From a bacterium (lineage in GTDB: Bacteria; Patescibacteriota; WWE3; 2-01-FULL-39-13; JAACPI01), in contig JAACPI010000008.1 in the NCBI GenBank assembly GCA_009995545.1, positions 1 to 52,885 of the forward strand: 52,885 nt of DNA, written 5' to 3'. The position numbers and the translations under genes were made by a program. This document shows, piece by piece, positions 38,222 to 49,777 of this stretch. The notes under the pieces were generated by a model. It did no database searches and was not told the origin of the DNA. It saw nothing but the letters and a program-made list of their open reading frames with translations. The stretch's first letter is position 1. Each line of letters begins with the position of its first letter.

Positions 38222-39502
38222 ATGCACATAGACGATACCTATCAACAATTGCTAGACTCTGCAAATACCTATGATAGACAAAAAATCACCATATTTGTTG
38301 CTATGAGTGGTGGGGTTGATAGTAGTGTTGCAGCTTTCTTATTAAAGAAAGAAAATTTTAATGTTAAGGGTATCTATATGCAGTGCCACGGTAAAAACGA
38401 TCCTAAATGTAAGGCGCATAAGGATAGATCCGATGCTGTTAAAGTGGCTTCGTACTTAAATATTCCTATAGAAATATGGGATTTAGAGGAAGAGTACAAA
38501 AATCTTGTAATTGAATATTTTTATGAAGAGTATTCTAAAGGAAGAACTCCTAACCCGGATATTCTATGTAACAGTGAAATTAAGTTTGACCTATTTTTAA
38601 AGAAAGCTCTTAAAAGAGGGGCTGATTATGTAGCAACGGGGCACTACGCAAAAATTGTAAACTTTGACAAATTAACGACTAATCCCACACAATTTATAAC
38701 TAATGATAAGTCTACTATGAGTAGATTGATTGGTGATAAATTGATTAATAATTATTATCAAAAAACCAAATTTCTAAATCCAAAACCCAAAATCTCCAAG
38801 TCTCTTTTTATTGCATCTGGTTTTGATATGTGGAAAGATCAAAGTTACTTTTTATCAAGGGTAAAAATAGGTTCATTGAACAATATTATTTTCCCACTGG
38901 GCTCTGTTGAAAAAAAGGCAGAAAAATCAATAAACTCCACTAGAGAGATAGCTGTTAAAGTGGGTATACCTGTTGCAAATAAAAAGGATAGTACAGGTAT
39001 ATGTTTTTTAGAGGGAGTGGTTACCCAGGACTTCTTAAAAGAACGTTTTAGTGAAAAAAATGGAAATGTGCTGAACAAAAAAGGTGAAATAATAGGTGAT
39101 CATAAGGGAGCGTATTTTTACACTGTGGGACAAAGAAAGGATTTTCAAATTAATGCTTACCACAAAAGTCCTCTGTATGTTTTATCGAAAGATGTTAGTA
39201 AAAATACCATAACCGTAGGAATTAAATCTGATTTATTAAAAAATGAGATTAACGTAACGGACTTTGATCTTGCTATTACAGAAGCGACTCTTAACGAGTT
39301 CTGTGGTGATGGAAATATATTTGTAAGAATTAGAAATCTTGGTGACTTCGTAAAAGTTTCTAAAGTAGTATTAGGTAGTAAAGTTAAATTTTATTTGTCT
39401 AAGCCTTTAGATTCTATTGCTCCGGGCCAGTTTGCAGTTTTATATTTTTTTGACCCCTTAAGTGGTGAAAGAATTTTAGTTGGCTCCGGTGTTATAATTT
39501 AG
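38222..39502 (+). CDS. mnmA: tRNA-specific 2-thiouridylase MnmA
   Basis: FVAMSGGVDSSVAAFLLKKE, PNPDILCNSEIKFD, DYVATGHYA, KDQSYFLSRV, STGICFL, HKGAYFYTVGQRK. Confidence 0.94.
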   Translation: MHIDDTYQQLLDSANTYDRQKITIFVAMSGGVDSSVAAFLLKKENFNVKGIYMQCHGKNDPKCKAHKDRSDAVKVASYLNIPIEIWDLEEEYKNLVIEYFYEEYSKGRTPNPDILCNSEIKFDLFLKKALKRGADYVATGHYAKIVNFDKLTTNPTQFITNDKSTMSRLIGDKLINNYYQKTKFLNPKPKISKSLFIASGFDMWKDQSYFLSRVKIGSLNNIIFPLGSVEKKAEKSINSTREIAVKVGIPVANKKDSTGICFLEGVVTQDFLKERFSEKNGNVLNKKGEIIGDHKGAYFYTVGQRKDFQINAYHKSPLYVLSKDVSKNTITVGIKSDLLKNEINVTDFDLAITEATLNEFCGDGNIFVRIRNLGDFVKVSKVVLGSKVKFYLSKPLDSIAPGQFAVLYFFDPLSGERILVGSGVII

Positions 39503-39503
39503 C

Positions 39504-40148
39504 TTGACAATGAACCTCAATTTATCTGACCCTATAGGTAGTTTACGAGAAAAATTTATTTACGAGCTCTCCCTAGTCAGTTATAAATACGATTATCCCT
39601 TAAATGGCAAAGATATAGTCACGAAACTAGATGACTATATAAAGGAGGAGTCTTACTATAATTATTTTTTACTACAGCGAATACAAATAGAATACCCTGA
39701 TGGGTGCTTGATCCTTGGAACGGGGGAGTTTGGGAGGATTTTTAAACAGTACCTACACACTGCAAATTACGGGGGTAAATATGATATGTTGGTTTTGGAC
39801 ATAAGCAACTACAGTGATAAAACTTGTCCCAGTTATCCTTATACGCTTGATGAGCTACCCAAAGAAACCTCAAGTAAGGGTATTATTTTTATAGATGATA
39901 GCTATTCTACGGGGACTACTTTTTCTCAAACTACCGACTTTTTATCTGGTGTAGGTAGGAAGTTTAGTTCTGGTTTTGTCTTTAATTTTACGGGATATCA
40001 GAGTGCTAATATTTCCAAGCCTTTAAAATATTTCATAAATTTGAAGCATACTCTCGAAAGTTATTTGCACAACGCTGGATTGTCTAACATAGAAGTTATT
40101 TCTGAGAAAGGTTATGTATACTACAGAACCAAAACTGAAAATTTGTGA
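39504..40148 (+). CDS. Phosphoribosyltransferase-fold protein (PRPP-loop-like motif)
   Basis: SKGIIFIDDSYSTGTTFSQ. Confidence 0.6.
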   Translation: MTMNLNLSDPIGSLREKFIYELSLVSYKYDYPLNGKDIVTKLDDYIKEESYYNYFLLQRIQIEYPDGCLILGTGEFGRIFKQYLHTANYGGKYDMLVLDISNYSDKTCPSYPYTLDELPKETSSKGIIFIDDSYSTGTTFSQTTDFLSGVGRKFSSGFVFNFTGYQSANISKPLKYFINLKHTLESYLHNAGLSNIEVISEKGYVYYRTKTENL

Positions 40149-40299
40149 TAGAGTGGGTATCGGTTTTATCTTGTACCACACAATTGTTTAGTGTAATTAT
40201 AATACTTTATAAACCTTTATTATCTATACGGTATTTACTGAGCGGCAAGAAACAATTTCGGCTCGTGCCTTAATGCGTTTTACCTTATAATAAACATAT

Positions 40300-41304
40300 A
40301 TGAGACTGTCTATTTTTGGATTTGACCCTTTAGCTAAAAAAAGCAACCCAGTAATATCTAAAGATACTAAGGTTGTGGTTCCAAATGAAATAAAAAAGCC
40401 AGTTAAAAAATCATTTTTTAAATTTGCTTTATTAAAAAATAAATTAGTTGTTTTGTTTATAGCTTGTCTATTAACTTTTGTATCCCTAATTATTTATGTG
40501 TCTGTAAATAAAGGTTTTGGAGGGGATAAAGTAGTCTTAGAAAGTTATGATGGCCTTCCTTTTAATAAATCTAAGTTTGAACAAGGAGTTTTTGTGGGTA
40601 ACGTTACTGTACATTGGGAAGACTTACTTCGAAGATACGAGATACTTTATGATAATTCCCCTGAAAATTGGTCAAATTTGGCTAACTGGAAAAATGTCCT
40701 TAATCAGGTTAACAGTGAGGCTATATTACAAAATGAAGGTGCCAGAAAGGGCCTGTTTGAAAGCAAAGATAATTCAACGTTAGACCCTATTAAAGTAAAT
40801 AGGGCAAGGAATTATTTTGACTCTAAAGGCAAAGAGTATATAAGTGGTGAAGCTATAACTGTGTGGTTTTATAACGAACAGGTCCCTTCAATTGGTTTAG
40901 TTCCCGCCAAAGAAACGGCCTTAAAGTTTATTTCAGATGTACGTTCTAAAATATTGTCTAATGAAATTACTATGAAATCCGCTGGGGATCTTATATCTTC
41001 GAATTTTAGTTTATCTTCTATCGACCCCGCTTACCAGTCGAATGCCTATATGAAATTCACCTACATTTCACCTGATCAATCTGTTTTTCATGATGATTAT
41101 TTAGATAAAACGATGTGGGACTTAAAAGCCGGAGAGACTAGTGAAATACTTACCGGTCATGATTATAGTGGGGATGCTAAATTTGAAGCTTTTTTTATAG
41201 TTTTAAAGATAAGTGAAAAAACTTCCTCAAAAGAATTTCCTTTTAAGTCTTCTGATCAGATAATAAGAAAAAGAATTCTAGAAGGTTACAAACTCGAGCT
41301 TTAA
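40300..41304 (+). CDS. Membrane-anchored SurA/PPIase-like protein
   Basis: N-terminal TM; LVPAKETALKFISDVRSKI..., KTMWDLKAGETSEIL resembles parvulin-type proteins. Confidence 0.5.
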   Translation: MRLSIFGFDPLAKKSNPVISKDTKVVVPNEIKKPVKKSFFKFALLKNKLVVLFIACLLTFVSLIIYVSVNKGFGGDKVVLESYDGLPFNKSKFEQGVFVGNVTVHWEDLLRRYEILYDNSPENWSNLANWKNVLNQVNSEAILQNEGARKGLFESKDNSTLDPIKVNRARNYFDSKGKEYISGEAITVWFYNEQVPSIGLVPAKETALKFISDVRSKILSNEITMKSAGDLISSNFSLSSIDPAYQSNAYMKFTYISPDQSVFHDDYLDKTMWDLKAGETSEILTGHDYSGDAKFEAFFIVLKISEKTSSKEFPFKSSDQIIRKRILEGYKLEL

Positions 41305-41334
41305 AAATAAAAAGAATATTAACTTGAAAGCATA

Positions 41335-42474
41335 ATGAACAATTTGATTTTAAAATTATTTCGGTCGGATCTGGTTAAAAATCCTGCATTTAGATCTATA
41401 AACTTAGTCTTTGTTTTTAGAGTATTCTTTTTTATATTAGTTGCCACCTTTTTACTAATTTCAGTTAGTATAAATAATGTTTATGCCGGTCTGCCGTCCT
41501 CTGTTTCTGGAAAAGTGTACATTCAACTACCTACGGGAGAACAACTCCCTTTAAGTGGTATTCCTATTGTACGCACTGACTACGATTCTTTTGAATATTG
41601 TGAGGATGGTAAGGTGTGTTTTGGCACAAAGCATACCGTAAGTGTTTTAACTGATTCTGTAGGAAGCTATTTAATGGGAAATAGTAAAGACTCTCGGGGT
41701 GTTAGTTGTTTTCAAAAAGTTCCAGCTGGATCAAAATATGCCTGTTCTACCTCAGGTACCTCTTCAACAGAGACTGTCGAAAGTTTACCCGAGTGTTCTA
41801 GGGACTTACTGAAAAATTACTCAGGTATCTATAGTCAGGGATTAAACTGGTGTGGATTTTATGGGTTTTCCACCCCTCATAGATACCAACCTGTGTTTTC
41901 CCCGGAATATAGACTTCCCGGAAACTTGTCGAACTTGGGCTATAGTGTTGGTGGGGGGTCCTGGAAAACAGTGGATGCCAACGACCCAAATAAGTTACTA
42001 GAGTCTCCCTACTACGAAGACTCCTTGGGATCTTACGCTGATTTTTATCGACGTGACTTTATATTTGTTTTAGATCCTCTTAAGGAATTGGAAATTAATG
42101 TAGTTGAATCCTTTGATAGGGGGTCTGATGATTTTGTAGGGTGCAAAAGTTTGGTGGGAATAGCCTCCAAAGATGGGATCGAGTACCTCATGTCTGAGTT
42201 ACCTGAAGAATTCAGTGGGACTTTATTACTTACCTGTATTGCTGAAACAAAAGGATCTCCGCTTTCTAGAATTGATTTTACCTTTGAAAAAAGCGTGGGT
42301 GGTGAGCAGACTCTGCAAAGTAAATCCGTGCAAAAGCCCGATTTGGTTTCTTTATCAGTATGTACTGAAGGTTATAGTTGTTACTCCGCAACCGCAGACT
42401 TTGACTTAGATGGTGTAGGTAATTACAAAGTAACATCCAGGGTTTGCAATGAAAATAATTTGTGTAGCAAATGA
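41335..42474 (+). CDS. Exported Cys-containing surface protein
   Basis: N-terminal TM/signal; overlaps downstream gene by ATGA. Confidence 0.65.
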   Translation: MNNLILKLFRSDLVKNPAFRSINLVFVFRVFFFILVATFLLISVSINNVYAGLPSSVSGKVYIQLPTGEQLPLSGIPIVRTDYDSFEYCEDGKVCFGTKHTVSVLTDSVGSYLMGNSKDSRGVSCFQKVPAGSKYACSTSGTSSTETVESLPECSRDLLKNYSGIYSQGLNWCGFYGFSTPHRYQPVFSPEYRLPGNLSNLGYSVGGGSWKTVDANDPNKLLESPYYEDSLGSYADFYRRDFIFVLDPLKELEINVVESFDRGSDDFVGCKSLVGIASKDGIEYLMSELPEEFSGTLLLTCIAETKGSPLSRIDFTFEKSVGGEQTLQSKSVQKPDLVSLSVCTEGYSCYSATADFDLDGVGNYKVTSRVCNENNLCSK

Positions 42475-43817
42475 GGGATCTATTTAAAGCAAACTTAATC
42501 ATTTTAATTCTACTTATTTTGGCATTACTAGTAAGTTCTGCCTTTTTAGTTTTCAAGTATATTTTCCCCTTAGGCAAAAATGTAAGTGATAATTCTGGTC
42601 CTGGTAACTCCTGTATTATGCTATTTACTGTAAAAAAAAGAGATCTTAAAAATATGAGTGTTTCTTGTAGTAATTCTTTTTTGAACAATGAGGATAATGA
42701 AAAGCTGACTGAAAATTCTAGAGTAGCTCCCGACAATATTATTAAGGTAAGAATACTTCTTAATAATACCGGTGAGATAGCTTTAAATGACGTTTCTGTT
42801 GAAAGCCCTTTAGAGGGTACTTACGCAAGCAAAGGGGCAAGTAATCTTACTTGGTTACAGTTTGTAGATATATCTCCTACTTCTAGTCCTGGAATAAAAG
42901 ACAAGTGTACGTATTCCACGGACTTTAATTCTATACAGTGTAGAAACCTCAGTATCCCTTATACTGAAGAACTTTATATAGATTATATCGTTAAGGTTAA
43001 GAATACAATTGAAAGTGACTCCCAGATGGTAAATGTTACAAAAGTTTTTGTTGAGGGTACCGGCATAGATTACTACTGTAATTCTAGTATTAAGACTTCT
43101 CAAATAAGTAATGTTTGTAATAACTCAACCCAAAGTTGTGAAAAAGTTTACAGGGCTCCATTAGAGGGAGAAGTTTCTTGCAGTAGCAGCAGTGAATGTG
43201 GGGCTATCGAAAACTCTACACACTTAGAGTGCTTTGAAAACTCCTGTGTGACTGTAGATGGAGTAGCTCCCTCTACCTGTACGGATAACAACGATTGTTT
43301 AAGCCCCTCCCATTTGGTTTGTGACGGTTCAGCTTGCATTTTAGTTGACGGTCCTGGGTCTAATACCTGTTCTAGTGATCTAGACTGTGGGGTTAAGTCT
43401 CATTTAGAATGTAGAAGTAATGCCTGTACTAGTGTTAGCGGTTCCGGCTCTAGCACGTGTGCAAATGATGATGACTGTGTATCTGAAAATCATTTGGAGT
43501 GCGTGGATAGTAGCTGTTCTTCTGTAGAGGGTGCTGGTAAAAACCTTTGTTCTACCGAAGCTGAGTGTTCCCTATCCAGTCATTTAGAGTGTGTTTTAGA
43601 GTCCTGCAAAGAGGTTAGCGGTGGCGGTTCTAATCAATGTGCCTCTGATTCTGACTGTGCCTCTGGAGTTATAGTACCTGCACCTGATCCAAGCATAGAC
43701 CCCGAACAAGATCTGCCTGCTACAGGTATTTCGGGTTTATTATCTAGCTCACTTGTTTCGTTACTTGGTGTAACCATAGCCTTTCTACTTTTTAGGTATA
43801 GTCGGTCAAGAAGGTAG
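42471..43817 (+). CDS. LPxTG-type cell-surface protein with tandem Cys-rich repeats
   Basis: About five repeats of C..(D/E)C...HLxCxxxxCxxVxGxGxxxC; C-terminal DLPATG + TM + RYSRSRR. Confidence 0.85.
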   Translation: MRDLFKANLIILILLILALLVSSAFLVFKYIFPLGKNVSDNSGPGNSCIMLFTVKKRDLKNMSVSCSNSFLNNEDNEKLTENSRVAPDNIIKVRILLNNTGEIALNDVSVESPLEGTYASKGASNLTWLQFVDISPTSSPGIKDKCTYSTDFNSIQCRNLSIPYTEELYIDYIVKVKNTIESDSQMVNVTKVFVEGTGIDYYCNSSIKTSQISNVCNNSTQSCEKVYRAPLEGEVSCSSSSECGAIENSTHLECFENSCVTVDGVAPSTCTDNNDCLSPSHLVCDGSACILVDGPGSNTCSSDLDCGVKSHLECRSNACTSVSGSGSSTCANDDDCVSENHLECVDSSCSSVEGAGKNLCSTEAECSLSSHLECVLESCKEVSGGGSNQCASDSDCASGVIVPAPDPSIDPEQDLPATGISGLLSSSLVSLLGVTIAFLLFRYSRSRR

Positions 43818-43853
43818 TTCATTTTGTTCCAATATAGCTATAAGATTATATAA

Positions 43854-44297
43854 ATGAAAAAAATTAAACCACTTCTGATAATAATTTTGGTATATATTAC
43901 TTTTTTCTCCTTATTTGTTCGCCCAAAGTTTGGTCCACAAGCAGAAAAAATTCCTAGTCAGTTTGAAAGCGGCCCTCCTCTTGAATTAAATTTGAATAAA
44001 ACTAGTACGGGGATCAAAAAAGAGGATCTGACCCCAGAGCAATTAACCGCTTTTGAACGAGTAACTGCGGAATATTTTAGGGATACCCCAATTAGTATAA
44101 ATGCCGTGAATGAGGAAGATTTTGGAAATACTTCTTTGGGTTGTCCTGTTGAGGGTACAATGTACGCCGAGGTCATTACCCCGAGTTTTAAATTTGATCT
44201 GGAAGATGAGAGTGGAAAAAAACTAGATTACAGGATTTCAAAGGATTTAAAAATTATTAAAGAATGTTCTAGAGGTGGGGAAATACCCACAAAATAA
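43854..44297 (+). CDS. Exported hypothetical protein
   Basis: N-terminal hydrophobic segment; 147-aa ORF. Confidence 0.6.
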   Translation: MKKIKPLLIIILVYITFFSLFVRPKFGPQAEKIPSQFESGPPLELNLNKTSTGIKKEDLTPEQLTAFERVTAEYFRDTPISINAVNEEDFGNTSLGCPVEGTMYAEVITPSFKFDLEDESGKKLDYRISKDLKIIKECSRGGEIPTK

Positions 44298-44350
44298 GGT
44301 TAGTACGTTTATTAGTTTGCCCTATTAAAGTTTTTCCAATAATCTAAAAA

Positions 44351-45574
44351 GTGCCTTTAAATACCTTTAATAAACCACATTTAACGATTCCTCACGATTT
44401 TTTAAGTAGTGAATCTTCTGCCATTTATTTAAGTTCTATGCTTAGAACTTTTGGTTTGTCCCTTATTGGGATTTTTTTACCTATATACTTGTTTAACCTT
44501 TATTTACCTTATACTTTTAATCCAGACTCCTTTATAAATTCTGTGTTTATTATTTCTATATTTTTTCTTTTAGAATCTTTATCTACCCTTTTAACCCTGT
44601 TTATTTTCTCCAGATGGATTTATAAAAATGTACCTTTCCAAAAAATTCTTTTATTTAGCAACCTTGTTTTGGTAATAGCATTAGTTTGCTTATACAACTT
44701 AGAAAAATTACCAATACTCTATTTTATTACCCCTGGGTTTTTAGGATTAGTGATAACCTGCTATTGGGTTCCTTATCACTTATTTTTTATAGAAAAAAAT
44801 GGTGATAAAGAAGGGCATTACGGTAAAAAATTAGGTATGTCTGCCTTTTTAAGTAGGTCTGTAGATGCTCTAGGACCTCTTTTTGGTGGTGCTATTCTTT
44901 TTACCCTGGGTTTTAAAAGTTTGTTTTTAATATCGTCAATACTTATTGTAATAAGTAGTTTACCTATACTTTATGACATTAAAGATGTTCGTCACCATAT
45001 AGACAGCCCCAAAAAAATTATTCTTAGGTACTTACTAAATAAAAAGTATATCCGGGTTAGTCTGGGGCTTTTTGGTGCTACAGCAGTTTTTGTGGTTTTT
45101 AATCTTTTTTGGCCTATTGTATTACTAATTACCTTAAAGGATTTTTCTACCATAGGTATTTTAACTTTTTTTTCATTATTTTTATCTTCCGCTTTCGGGT
45201 TGATCGTGGGTAGAATCATTAATCCAAACAACAGCAAAAAGATACATGCCGTAGGTATAAGCTTGGCCAGCCTGTTACATTTACTGAGAATTTTCGTCTT
45301 ATTGCCTCTACATGTATACTCGTTAGACCTGTTTTCAAGAACAAACTTTGTTTTATATGAATTACCCTTTGTGTCCAAAACCTACGAAATAGGTCGTGGA
45401 AACGATGCTGCGGATTTTGTAATCTATCGAGAAGTTGCTATCCACCTTTTTAGAATCCCTGTAATTATTCTGGTCATGCTGTCATTTTTAGCATTCTCTA
45501 ATTGGAGATACATTTTCGTTTTTGCAGCGCTTGGAAGTGCCATCAGTTTTTTTATTAGCTTGCAAAAAAAGTAA
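44351..45574 (+). CDS. MFS-type transporter
   Basis: Polytopic; similar pattern to 10150-11331; GTG start. Confidence 0.7.
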   Translation: MPLNTFNKPHLTIPHDFLSSESSAIYLSSMLRTFGLSLIGIFLPIYLFNLYLPYTFNPDSFINSVFIISIFFLLESLSTLLTLFIFSRWIYKNVPFQKILLFSNLVLVIALVCLYNLEKLPILYFITPGFLGLVITCYWVPYHLFFIEKNGDKEGHYGKKLGMSAFLSRSVDALGPLFGGAILFTLGFKSLFLISSILIVISSLPILYDIKDVRHHIDSPKKIILRYLLNKKYIRVSLGLFGATAVFVVFNLFWPIVLLITLKDFSTIGILTFFSLFLSSAFGLIVGRIINPNNSKKIHAVGISLASLLHLLRIFVLLPLHVYSLDLFSRTNFVLYELPFVSKTYEIGRGNDAADFVIYREVAIHLFRIPVIILVMLSFLAFSNWRYIFVFAALGSAISFFISLQKK

Positions 45575-45583
45575 GTTATTTTT

Positions 45584-46222
45584 TTATTTACCTATATAAG
45601 GTAACGGGTTGTTGTAAACCCACTTTCCATTTTTATCTTTAATTTGTATAGCATAGTGCAGGTGGTTGCCTGTGGCATTACCCGTGTGTCCTATTAAACC
45701 TATGGGTTGACCAACCTCGATATTTTGCCCCGTTCTAATATAAGAGGCCTGCATATGTACATAGTGAGTTCTGATAGTATCGGCTGCATTCGTTATTTGT
45801 AAATAGTTACCTCCAAACTGATCTACAAAATATTCCGCCCTTCCTGAGTGTGTGGCAAAAAATACCATTTTATCGATATTAAGGTATACCCAGCTGTTTT
45901 TATAGTAGTTATCACTCGGAATTAAATCTACACCCCAGTGGTCTGCGCCAAAATTTTGTTTATAATCGCTTGCTAAGTAATAGGCTGTTATTGTTGTATT
46001 TTCTAGGCCCTTACCTCCCAAGGGGCTTCCAAAAGGGGTGTTTCTATTTATTAGACTTGGTTCTCGGTAAGTTTGTAGCAAAACAGGGTAGTTTTCCATT
46101 TCTAAAACGTTTATTTCAAAATCCGTTGAATTTCGATTTTCTAAATAAAGGCCTAGAGATATAACTGAAGGTATAAGCAATACTAAAAATAATAATACTC
46201 TATTCTTTTGAGGCAGGTTCAT
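45584..46222 (-). CDS. M23 family metallopeptidase (LytM-like)
   Basis: NFGADHWGVDLIP...THYVHMQASYIRTGQNIEVGQPIGLIGHTGNATGNHLHYAI. Confidence 0.9.
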   Translation of the reverse strand: MNLPQKNRVLLFLVLLIPSVISLGLYLENRNSTDFEINVLEMENYPVLLQTYREPSLINRNTPFGSPLGGKGLENTTITAYYLASDYKQNFGADHWGVDLIPSDNYYKNSWVYLNIDKMVFFATHSGRAEYFVDQFGGNYLQITNAADTIRTHYVHMQASYIRTGQNIEVGQPIGLIGHTGNATGNHLHYAIQIKDKNGKWVYNNPLPYIGK

Positions 46223-46306
46223 TATAGGTAGTATATATTTGAGTTCATCAAGTTACTAGAGTTAAATTTGTGCCTTAATTTACCTTTTACTACCTTATTT
46301 AATCCC

Positions 46307-46334
46307 TTGCTTTATGCTTTCATTTGTATATAAT
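46307..46334 (+). promoter_or_regulatory. Likely rRNA promoter
   Basis: TTGCTT - 16 bp - TATAAT; boxA-like TGTTCTTTTTAAA follows at 46458-46470. Confidence 0.6.
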
Positions 46335-46493
46335 TACTTCTGCTTAAACTATAGCTTTTTCCTGCAAGGGCTTACTTAAAGACAGTATTATATTGTTTTT
46401 AGTATTTGTACTTGTATTTGGAATCAAAATTAATAGCTCATTTACAATTTAATACTATGTTCTTTTTAAACTTTTAGTGAGAAAAGAAACGTC

Positions 46494-47918
<1,425 letters not shown>

Positions 47919-48331
47919 CTAAGGAGTAATAAGGTATTATCAGAGGATTATTTTACGTTCAATAAGAGGCGTAATGTAGTCGATAATATTTTCATACCGA
48001 ATCTTAAGCTTGGTAACATGATGCGTAACGTTACAACCTCTAAGAGAGTAAAATTTATTTTGCAATCTTAGTTGTAGATGTTTCTTTTCTCACCAAGAGC
48101 TTAAAATTATCAGCATAGTATTAGATTGTTATTTAGCTTTGCCCCTTTCTACTCACTATCATAATTTCACATATCTGTCTGATATATTGTCTATTGAGAG
48201 AATATATAAGTTATTTAGGGTAAATAGATAAATCTTTAAGCTCGTTTCTTACCCTAAGTTCTATAGTTACATAACACCCTAACTCTTTGCTAAAGCCACA
48301 TCTAAGTGTAAAATGTCTGCAGCCAATTTAA

Positions 48332-48407
48332 GGGCGTGTAGCTCAGGGGTTAGAGCGCTTATCTGATAAGTAAGAGGTCCCTAGTTCGATTCTAGGCACG
48401 CCCACCA
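48332..48407 (+). tRNA. tRNA-Ile(GAT), CCA encoded
   Basis: GGGCGTG acceptor, CTTAT-CTGATAA-GTAAG anticodon arm, CCTAG-TTCGATT-CTAGG T arm, CACGCCC-A-CCA. Confidence 0.96.
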
Positions 48408-48481
48408 TTTCAAATTATTTTCCTGCTTATTAATTAAATGTTATTTTAATTTCTTATTTTTCCTGTTAATCTGGTATTAAC

Positions 48482-49720
48482 ATGCCCAATAAAAAAAGAA
48501 TTAATAAGAGTTTTTCAAATAGTAGTGCTTTAGGAATATTACTTGTTTTTTCTATACTTCTAGGGGTTTTTTACTTTAATCGCTTTCTTAATCCCAACTT
48601 TTTAAACAAAAATACAGACAAAGAGATGGATGTATTTTTAGTTGCTCCCGAGGAAGTAGACTACACAGCTCACTTTTATATGGAGTCTAGCGATCCCGCA
48701 CCCCAAGTAGGTAAACCTTTTACTATAACTGTTAAGTTAGCTGGAGAAAAACATACTATTAATTCAGTTGTTATAGGCGGTTACAATCTTTCTTTGTTTG
48801 TTCCCTCTCCCTTAAAAGTAGTCAAGGATTCTTTAAAAATTCGGGATGATATTGGAGGTTTTGCTGATAATAATATAACAGAAAGCGCTGCCAATACTGA
48901 GGTATCATCTCTTTGGACCTCCTCTGGGTCAGAAGGGAATACAGAGTATCTTACTATAAAAGACCTTGCTGATAGTTCAAAATATATTATGCAATTTGAT
49001 GTAGTTTCTACGGAGGAGACAACAAAAAAGAATATAAACTTTAAAGTAAGTACTCGAAGTCCCAAACTGATAATTACAGATATTACAAAACCCGATCCTT
49101 TAGATATCCTTGATAGATCTAAACTAGTTTCACTACCTGTACAAATTAACCATGTTACAGTTCCTACCGTTACTAGTTATTCAGGTATAAAGTTTGAAAG
49201 GCCCTTAAATGGCGATAAATACCTTATGTATACTTCGGATCTGTTCTCTATTAGCTTTACCGATGGCACAAAGCCAGAGCCAGGAAAAATTATATTTACT
49301 ACATTTACACCCAACGGTACCGTTTTAGACACGAAGCAGTATTTAGCGGGTGTGGATGATTATATATTTAGAACGGGCGACACTGAAGGTGACTTTACAA
49401 TTAGGGCACAGGCTTTTGCCCAAGCAGAGGATGCCACACCAATTAGTGTAGTCAGCTCCAAGATTAAAATTAGAACAGGGGATTTAACCGGAGACGGTGA
49501 GTATGACTATAAAGATTTATTAGTTGTTGTTAATTGGATTTACTCAGATAAACCCTATTTGGGGGCATACGATATAAATGCTGATGGCAAAATATCCCCC
49601 AGTGAAGACCCCGACTTTAATAATGATAAGGAGGTTGATATAAACGACCTTATTAAATTATCTAAATGGACATACTCTTCCCTTGTAATCGGCGGTGGTG
49701 AATTGATCCCTCCTCCATAG
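48482..49720 (+). CDS. Exported protein with cohesin-like N-terminal region and dockerin-like C-terminus
   Basis: Signal/TM; GDLTGDGEYDYKDLLVVVNWIYSDKPYLGAYDINADGKISPSEDPDFNNDKEVDINDLIKLSKWTY. Confidence 0.75.
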   Translation: MPNKKRINKSFSNSSALGILLVFSILLGVFYFNRFLNPNFLNKNTDKEMDVFLVAPEEVDYTAHFYMESSDPAPQVGKPFTITVKLAGEKHTINSVVIGGYNLSLFVPSPLKVVKDSLKIRDDIGGFADNNITESAANTEVSSLWTSSGSEGNTEYLTIKDLADSSKYIMQFDVVSTEETTKKNINFKVSTRSPKLIITDITKPDPLDILDRSKLVSLPVQINHVTVPTVTSYSGIKFERPLNGDKYLMYTSDLFSISFTDGTKPEPGKIIFTTFTPNGTVLDTKQYLAGVDDYIFRTGDTEGDFTIRAQAFAQAEDATPISVVSSKIKIRTGDLTGDGEYDYKDLLVVVNWIYSDKPYLGAYDINADGKISPSEDPDFNNDKEVDINDLIKLSKWTYSSLVIGGGELIPPP

Positions 49721-49777
49721 TTCAAAAATGGTTTTAATGTCTATCTTTTATAGCTGTCTTTTGATATAAATTACACA

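Noticed and set aside
42278-42736. 152-aa minus-strand ORF and others opposite surface genes
   Set aside because: Antisense to long plus-strand exported-protein genes with clear signals and motifs.
43148-43720. Possible CRISPR-like periodicity
   Set aside because: Repeats are at the protein level (Cys-rich coding repeats), about 108 bp and diverged; no spacer structure. No CRISPR array or cas gene was seen elsewhere.
48440-48480. 23S rRNA start downstream of tRNA-Ile
   Set aside because: No conserved 23S sequence; a protein gene starts at 48482.
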